Positions 5,079 through 8,345 of a DNA stretch of 8,345 bases are shown piece after piece. The stretch is from an uncultured Eubacteriales bacterium. Lineage in GTDB: Bacteria; Bacillota; Clostridia; Oscillospirales; Oscillospiraceae. The translations under genes and the position numbers were made by a program. The notes under the pieces are model-generated. The model had not been told where the DNA came from, made no database searches, and saw only the letters and a program-made list of their open reading frames with translations. Numbering within the stretch: the first letter of the stretch is position 1; each line of letters opens with the position of its first letter. The stretch covers positions 1-8,345 of the forward strand of contig UROL01000079.1 in NCBI GenBank assembly GCA_900549495.1, given 5' to 3'.

Positions 5079-5771
5079 CTATACAAGTTCCGCCAGAACG
5101 GACAGCAGAATGCAGGTGGTGATGCCCGCCACGGTCAGCGCAAAGCTGCTCACCGCCCCGGCCAGCTGGCTCATCTGCACCGCCCGGGAGGTACCGACCA
5201 CATGGGAAGAGGTGCCGAAGGCCACCCCCTGGGCCACCGGGCTGCCCAGGCGGAACAGCTTGCAGCAGGCAGGGCCGATGACGCTGCCCACAATACCGGT
5301 GACGATGATGGCTGCGGTGGTGATGGCGGCAATGCCGCCGATTTCGGCGCTGAGGGGTGCGCCAATGGCAGTGGTCACACTTTTGGGAAGCAGCGACAAT
5401 GTCAGCGCTCTGTCCAGACGGAGCACCCGGCAAAGCAGCCAGATGGTGCCAATGCCGGTTACGGTTCCCGCCAACGTGCCCGCCACCAGCGATGCCATGT
5501 GCTGCTTCAAATTCCGGAACTGCTCGTAAAAGGACACCGCCAGGCAGATGGTTGCCGGGGTCAGCAGGAAATTCAGCATCCGGCAACCGGACTGATAAAT
5601 CTCATTGGGTACATCCAGCAGCTTCAGCACCCCGATGACGGCCAAAGCCGAAAGAAGAATGGGGTTCAGAATTGCCAGTTTCCACCGCCCCTGGAGGCGG
5701 CTTGCCAACGCAAAGGCCACCAGGGTCAGGGCCACGGCGAAAAAGCTGCTGCCGGTCACAAACTCAGTCAT
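5079..5771 (-). CDS. lrgB: LrgB/CidB-family membrane protein
   Basis: A 230-residue, highly hydrophobic integral membrane protein with several predicted transmembrane segments spread through its length. Family blocks are easily seen: KLAILNPILLS near residue 31, LLTPATICLAVSFYEQ in the middle, LLPKSVTTAIGAPLSAEIGG, and the late GTSSHVVGTSRA block. LrgB works with LrgA. The pair was described in staphylococci as an antiholin-like modulator of murein hydrolase export and cell death, and more recent work links the family to transport of small carboxylates such as pyruvate or glycolate. Start ATG at 5771 has GGGGGGAAGG upstream and overlaps the lrgA stop in an ATGA, so the two are translationally coupled. 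It is the last gene of the operon. The frame is open further upstream, but only as a shadow of lrgA. Confidence 0.94.
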   Translation of the reverse strand: MTEFVTGSSFFAVALTLVAFALASRLQGRWKLAILNPILLSALAVIGVLKLLDVPNEIYQSGCRMLNFLLTPATICLAVSFYEQFRNLKQHMASLVAGTLAGTVTGIGTIWLLCRVLRLDRALTLSLLPKSVTTAIGAPLSAEIGGIAAITTAAIIVTGIVGSVIGPACCKLFRLGSPVAQGVAFGTSSHVVGTSRAVQMSQLAGAVSSFALTVAGITTCILLSVLAELV

Positions 5772-6127
5772 GGCCTTCCCCCCTTTTTTCTGTCCACCAG
5801 CCACTGGGTCACCCGTCCGGAAACGCCGAACACCAGAACCGTACTGACCAGCAGCACCAGCAGCAGGGGCAGCAGACTGCCACGGAGCTGCTCCCAGCAA
5901 TCCATCAGATTCACCGTGGGGGCCACAAACAGAACCGGAAGGCAGCCGGCCAAAAAGCCGCTGCAATCCTTCACCTGCTCCAGCCTGACAATTTTCAGCG
6001 CCAGTGCCCCAAACAGCAGCACCATGCCATAAATCGAAGCCGGAATGGGATAGGGAATCCAGTAGCGGCACAGCTCCCCCAGCAGGGAAAACACCATAAC
6101 GATACAAAACTGTTTCAGATATTTCAA
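5768..6127 (-). CDS. lrgA: LrgA/CidA-family holin-like protein
   Basis: A 119-residue membrane protein with about four hydrophobic segments (around 7-18, 29-47, 59-71 and 84-101) and a basic C-terminal tail (DRKKGGRP), typical of LrgA/CidA in size and layout. The N-terminal block MKYLKQFCIVMVFSLLGE followed by PYPIPASIYGMVLLF is the family signature. It is thought to oligomerise in the membrane and act with LrgB. The start is TTG at 6127, supported by GAGGAGAG five bases upstream and by the position of the conserved N-terminus; there is no ATG that keeps the motif. The pncC stop codon overlaps this ribosome site (10-bp gap) and its own stop overlaps the lrgB start, so all three are one transcript. 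No LytSR-type regulator is in the window. Confidence 0.92.
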   Translation of the reverse strand: MKYLKQFCIVMVFSLLGELCRYWIPYPIPASIYGMVLLFGALALKIVRLEQVKDCSGFLAGCLPVLFVAPTVNLMDCWEQLRGSLLPLLLVLLVSTVLVFGVSGRVTQWLVDRKKGGRP

Positions 6128-6137
6128 TTTTCTCTCC

Positions 6138-6620
6138 TCACAGGCTGTTGCCTCCGCCGGACTGCTGCGCCAGCACCAGCTTTAGGGCCTCTTGGATGGC
6201 TGCCTGGCGCACCGCCTCCCGGTCACCTGCGAAGCGGAAATGCCGGGAGAAGTTTTTACGGTCATCGCAATAGCCGATGTACACCGTCCCCACCGGGTTT
6301 CCAAATTCATCCCCGCCGGGTCCGGCCAGGCCGGTGACGGACACGGCCACATCCCCTTGCAGCGCCTGTCTTGCGCCCCTTGCCATGGCCTCTGCCACCG
6401 GGGCGCTGACTGCGCCCAGGGTTTCCAGCAGGGCCTTGTCAACCCCCAAAAGGTGGTGCTTGACCCAGTTGGTATAGCTGATGATGCCGCCCTTATAGAC
6501 ACTGGAGCTGCCGGGCACCGCTGTCAGCGCTGCCCCGATGCCGCCGCCGGTGCAGCTTTCCGCCGTCACCAGGGTCTTGCCCTGTAGAGCGGCAAGAACC
6601 TCACAGCATAGCGTCATCAT
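6138..6620 (-). CDS. pncC: Nicotinamide-nucleotide amidohydrolase PncC (CinA C-terminal domain type)
   Basis: A 160-residue stand-alone version of the CinA C-terminal domain, without the N-terminal MoCF-like domain of full-length CinA (about 410 residues). It deamidates nicotinamide mononucleotide to nicotinic acid mononucleotide in pyridine-nucleotide salvage. Visible signatures are TAESCTGGGIGAALT (residues 19-33, with the catalytic Ser-Cys-Thr-Gly-Gly segment), VYKGGIISYTNWVK (41-54), SVTGLAGPGGDEFGNPVGTVYIG (94-116), and the helical C-terminus. I chose the first of two adjacent ATGs (6620, 6617). Both lie inside the 3' end of thiI, a 20-bp overlap, with only a weak AAGG upstream, so translation probably depends on coupling to thiI. 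It lies in the thiI-lrgAB operon. Confidence 0.92.
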   Translation of the reverse strand: MMTLCCEVLAALQGKTLVTAESCTGGGIGAALTAVPGSSSVYKGGIISYTNWVKHHLLGVDKALLETLGAVSAPVAEAMARGARQALQGDVAVSVTGLAGPGGDEFGNPVGTVYIGYCDDRKNFSRHFRFAGDREAVRQAAIQEALKLVLAQQSGGGNSL

Positions 6621-7791
6621 GGTAGGCTACCTTGATTTTTTCCACCCCTGCCAGAGCCCGGGCAATCAGCTCCTGCCGGTTCAGGTTCCGCTCGGCGTAC
6701 TCCACCTGGCCCAGGGTGGGCTTGGTCTTGGGATGCTTGGGGGTGAAGACGGTGCAGCAGTCCTCATAGGGCAAAATGGAGGTGTCCATGGTGCCAATGC
6801 GCCGGGCGATGGTGACAATCTCCTCCTTATCCATGCCCACCAGAGGCATGAACACCGGAATATCCACCACGGCCCCGGTAACCGCCATGGCCTCCATGGT
6901 CTGGGAGGCCACCTGGCCCAGATTTTCACCGGTGACCAGTGCGCCGCAGCCATCCTGCTTGGCAATGGCGGCGGAAATTTCCATCATAAACCGGCGCATA
7001 ATCAGGGTAAAGAACTCCTCGGGGCAGTTGTCCCGAATGGCCTCCTGAATCTCGGTGAAGGGCACCACATTCACGGTCATCTTGCCGGAATACCGGGTGA
7101 CCAGCCGGGCCAGCTCCAGCACCTTGTCCTTGGCCAGCTGAGACGTATAGGGATAGGAGAAGAAGTGCACCGACTCCACCTCTACCCCCCGCTTGGCAAT
7201 CATATAGGCCGCCACCGGAGAGTCGATGCCACCGGAGAGCAGGCACATGGCTCTGCCGCCCACACCGGTGGGCAGGCCACCGGCTCCGGGCACTGCCGGG
7301 CCATGGACATAGGCAGCAAGGTCCCGCACCTCCACATACACTGTGTATTCCGGATGGTGCACGTCCACCAGGCAATCCGGGTGGGCTTCTGCCAGACGTC
7401 CACCAATCTCCTGGGAAATGGCAATGGAATTCAGGGGGAACTGCTTATCGGAGCGCTTGGACTCCACCTTGAAGGATTTTGCACAGTCCAAATCCTCCCC
7501 AAGGTAGGCTTCGCAAGCGGCAAAGATGGCATCCAGATTCTTCTCGCAGGGGCGGCAGCGGCACAGGGACACTACGCCGAAGATGCTGCGGCAAGCCTCC
7601 CATGCTCCCTCCACATCCGCCTGGTCGTCCTGAGGCTCCACATAGACGGTGGACTGCATGATATACACATCAAAATTTCCGTAGGCCTTCATCCTCCGCC
7701 GGACATTCTGGCGCAGACGGCTCTCAAACTGGCGCTTGTTGCCGCCCTTGAGGACGATTTCCCCCAGCTTCATCAAAAAAATTTCGTTCAT
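6601..7791 (-). CDS. thiI: tRNA 4-thiouridine synthase ThiI
   Basis: A 396-residue cytosolic enzyme that activates U8 of tRNA with ATP and inserts sulfur to give 4-thiouridine; it is also implicated in thiazole synthesis. Domains in order: N-terminal ferredoxin-like region (about 1-60; MKLGEIVLKGGNKRQFE), THUMP domain (about 60-165), and a PP-loop ATPase with SGGIDS at 186-191. LVTGENLGQVASQT follows at about 285-298, then the conserved YEDCCTVFTPKHP with adjacent cysteines 345-346. The C-terminal rhodanese domain of enterobacterial ThiI (about 480 residues) is absent, as is normal in Firmicutes. The start is ATG at 7791 with AAAGG upstream. An upstream in-frame ATG at 7830 falls in the -10 box and cannot be used. 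Many clostridial thiI genes sit beside a cysteine desulfurase gene, but none is seen here. It leads the operon. Confidence 0.96.
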   Translation of the reverse strand: MNEIFLMKLGEIVLKGGNKRQFESRLRQNVRRRMKAYGNFDVYIMQSTVYVEPQDDQADVEGAWEACRSIFGVVSLCRCRPCEKNLDAIFAACEAYLGEDLDCAKSFKVESKRSDKQFPLNSIAISQEIGGRLAEAHPDCLVDVHHPEYTVYVEVRDLAAYVHGPAVPGAGGLPTGVGGRAMCLLSGGIDSPVAAYMIAKRGVEVESVHFFSYPYTSQLAKDKVLELARLVTRYSGKMTVNVVPFTEIQEAIRDNCPEEFFTLIMRRFMMEISAAIAKQDGCGALVTGENLGQVASQTMEAMAVTGAVVDIPVFMPLVGMDKEEIVTIARRIGTMDTSILPYEDCCTVFTPKHPKTKPTLGQVEYAERNLNRQELIARALAGVEKIKVAYHDDAML

Positions 7792-7828
7792 GGATTTTTC
7801 CTTTCCCCATTTCAGGTTGAATAAGAAC

Positions 7829-7856
7829 ATTATAATGGTTTTGTCGCATTTTGCAA
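7829..7856 (-). promoter_or_regulatory. Sigma-A-type promoter of the thiI operon
   Basis: Read leftwards, TTGCAA (7856-7851) is followed after 16 bp by a perfect TATAAT (7834-7829). Transcription would begin near 7822, about 30 bases ahead of the thiI ATG. Confidence 0.75.
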
Positions 7857-7862
7857 GGGAGA

Positions 7863-7904
7863 ATATTCTTCCCTGGCCTGTCTGGTTTTTCCAGGGGAGA
7901 ATAT
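7863..7904. promoter_or_regulatory. 14-bp dyad between the divergent thiI and comM promoters
   Basis: ATATTCTTCCCTGG (7863-7876) and CCAGGGGAGAATAT (7891-7904) pair over 14 positions with one G-T wobble, around a 14-base centre. It lies between the two predicted -35 boxes. The lack of a T-run after either arm argues against a terminator. A shared regulator site is possible but unproven. Confidence 0.4.
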
Positions 7905-7925
7905 GCAGTTTTGCACAATAAGGGA

Positions 7926-7954
7926 TTGTATTTTGTGGGCAAATCAGTTAAAAT
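7926..7954 (+). promoter_or_regulatory. Probable promoter of the comM-type gene
   Basis: TTGTAT (7926-7931) and TAAAAT (7949-7954) are 17 bp apart and match consensus at 4/6 and 5/6. Initiation near 7961 gives a leader of about 24 bases containing AAAGGGGTGG. Confidence 0.6.
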
Positions 7955-7984
7955 TGAAATGAAAAAGAGAAAAGGGGTGGACGG

Positions 7985-8303
7985 ATGATTTGCAGCGTTC
8001 GAACCATGTGCATTCACGGCATCCGGGGCAGCATTGTCACGGCGGAGGCCTATATCTCCAATGGGCTGCCCGGCTTTGACATTGTGGGGCTGCCGGATAC
8101 CGCCGTGAAGGAAGCCCGGGAGCGGGTGCGGGCCGCCGCCAAAAGCAGCGGCGTAATCTTTCCAACAGGACGCATCACCGTGAATCTGGCGCCGGCCAGT
8201 CTGAAAAAGAGCGGCGCTCACTTTGATTTGCCCATTCTTTTGGCCATTCTGGCGGCCTACGGACAGGTACGCAAACCCAAGCCGGACTGTGCCTTCCTGG
8301 GAG
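7985..8303 (+). CDS. comM: ComM/YifB-family Mg-chelatase-like AAA ATPase, N-terminal part only
   Basis: The first 106 codons of a protein that is about 500 residues in this family. The N-terminal domain is clear: the opening around residues 4-15 (SVRTMCIHGIRG), then ISNGLPGFDIVGLPDTAVKE, RVRAAAKSSG and NLAPASLKKSGAHFDLPI. These are the conserved blocks ahead of the AAA ATPase core. In naturally transformable bacteria ComM is a hexameric helicase that promotes branch migration during DNA uptake; in other bacteria the role is less clear. The start is ATG at 7985 after AAAGGGGTGG. The genuine sequence stops at 8303, in the second codon of what should be the conserved LGE, because adapter follows. 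The gene is therefore cut by the assembly and is not a biological truncation. Confidence 0.9.
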
Positions 8304-8345
8304 CTGTCTCTTATACACATCTGACGCTGCCGACGAATAGCCTTG
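8304..8345 (+). other. Illumina Nextera adapter contamination
   Basis: 8304-8322 is exactly the Tn5 mosaic end as used in Nextera libraries (CTGTCTCTTATACACATCT). 8323-8336 (GACGCTGCCGACGA) is the reverse complement of the Nextera read-1 adapter. 8337-8344 (ATAGCCTT) is the reverse complement of the index I remember as i5 S520, and the final G fits the start of the P5 tail. These 42 bases are not genomic. Translated, they give known artefact peptides: SYTHLTLPTN in the forward direction and MCIRDS in reverse. Confidence 0.98.

Noticed and set aside
4786..5586. A 266-codon frame on the - strand crossing repeat copy 2
   Set aside because: It is a shadow of lrgB joined to the repeat and the GNAT gene tail. 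The part inside the repeat (beginning MSKQFVNNVV) is broken by a stop in copy 1.
6538..7824. A 428-codon open frame on the + strand
   Set aside because: It is antisense to thiI and the start of pncC. The His/Gly/Leu-rich product is the typical mirror of a GC-biased coding strand.
7828..7830. ATG at 7830 as the thiI start
   Set aside because: It lies within the predicted -10 box and ahead of the transcription start. ATG at 7791 has a ribosome site and matches the family's N-terminus.
7724..8320. A 198-codon frame on the - strand starting MCIRDS
   Set aside because: Its start codon lies in adapter sequence and the rest is antisense to the comM-type gene, the promoter region and the start of thiI.
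8303..8345. The C-terminal tail AVSYTHLTLPTNSL as a real divergence of the comM-type protein
   Set aside because: It is encoded by Nextera adapter. The family's conserved LGE is interrupted exactly where the mosaic end begins.

Overview
The window is chromosomal DNA from a low-to-mid-GC Gram-positive bacterium, most likely a gut-type Clostridia (Oscillospiraceae/Ruminococcaceae-like). The grounds are strong AGGAGG-type ribosome sites with frequent GTG/TTG starts, a CapA-like protein with a Pro/Glu/Thr-rich linker, a rhodanese-less ThiI, LuxS plus MTA/SAH nucleosidase, and an lrgAB pair. It looks like a whole draft or metagenomic contig: the first gene is cut at the left edge, and the last 42 bases are Nextera library adapter rather than genome.

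Layout, left to right. (1) 2-1240 (+): 5'-truncated CapA-family metallophosphatase, closed by a strong two-way terminator (1242-1286) that it shares with the convergent operon on its right. (2) 3501-1296 (-): operon of luxS, a small membrane-anchored protein, a small HExxH protein and mtnN. MtnN turns S-adenosylhomocysteine into S-ribosylhomocysteine and LuxS splits that into homocysteine and the AI-2 precursor, so the operon holds both steps of SAH recycling. A good sigma-A-type promoter with an overlapping dyad precedes luxS. A 54-bp block of three direct repeats lies between luxS and the next gene. (3) 3580-5008: two overlapping GNAT acetyltransferase genes (+) with their own promoter, framed by a 138-bp inverted repeat (about 88% identical) and by a 7-bp direct repeat exactly at the outer ends. 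This looks like a small mobile cassette without a transposase. (4) 7791-5079 (-): tightly packed operon thiI, pncC (cinA C-terminal type), lrgA, lrgB, ending at a hairpin terminator (5012-5046). (5) 7792-7984: divergent promoter region with a 14-bp dyad. (6) 7985-8303 (+): start of a ComM/YifB-type AAA ATPase, cut off where adapter begins.

Most genes are ordinary housekeeping or accessory Firmicutes genes. The parts most worth a second look are the inverted-repeat GNAT cassette, the triple repeat downstream of luxS, and the adapter contamination, which creates false protein tails on both strands at the right end. I found no tRNA, rRNA, CRISPR array or recognisable transposase.
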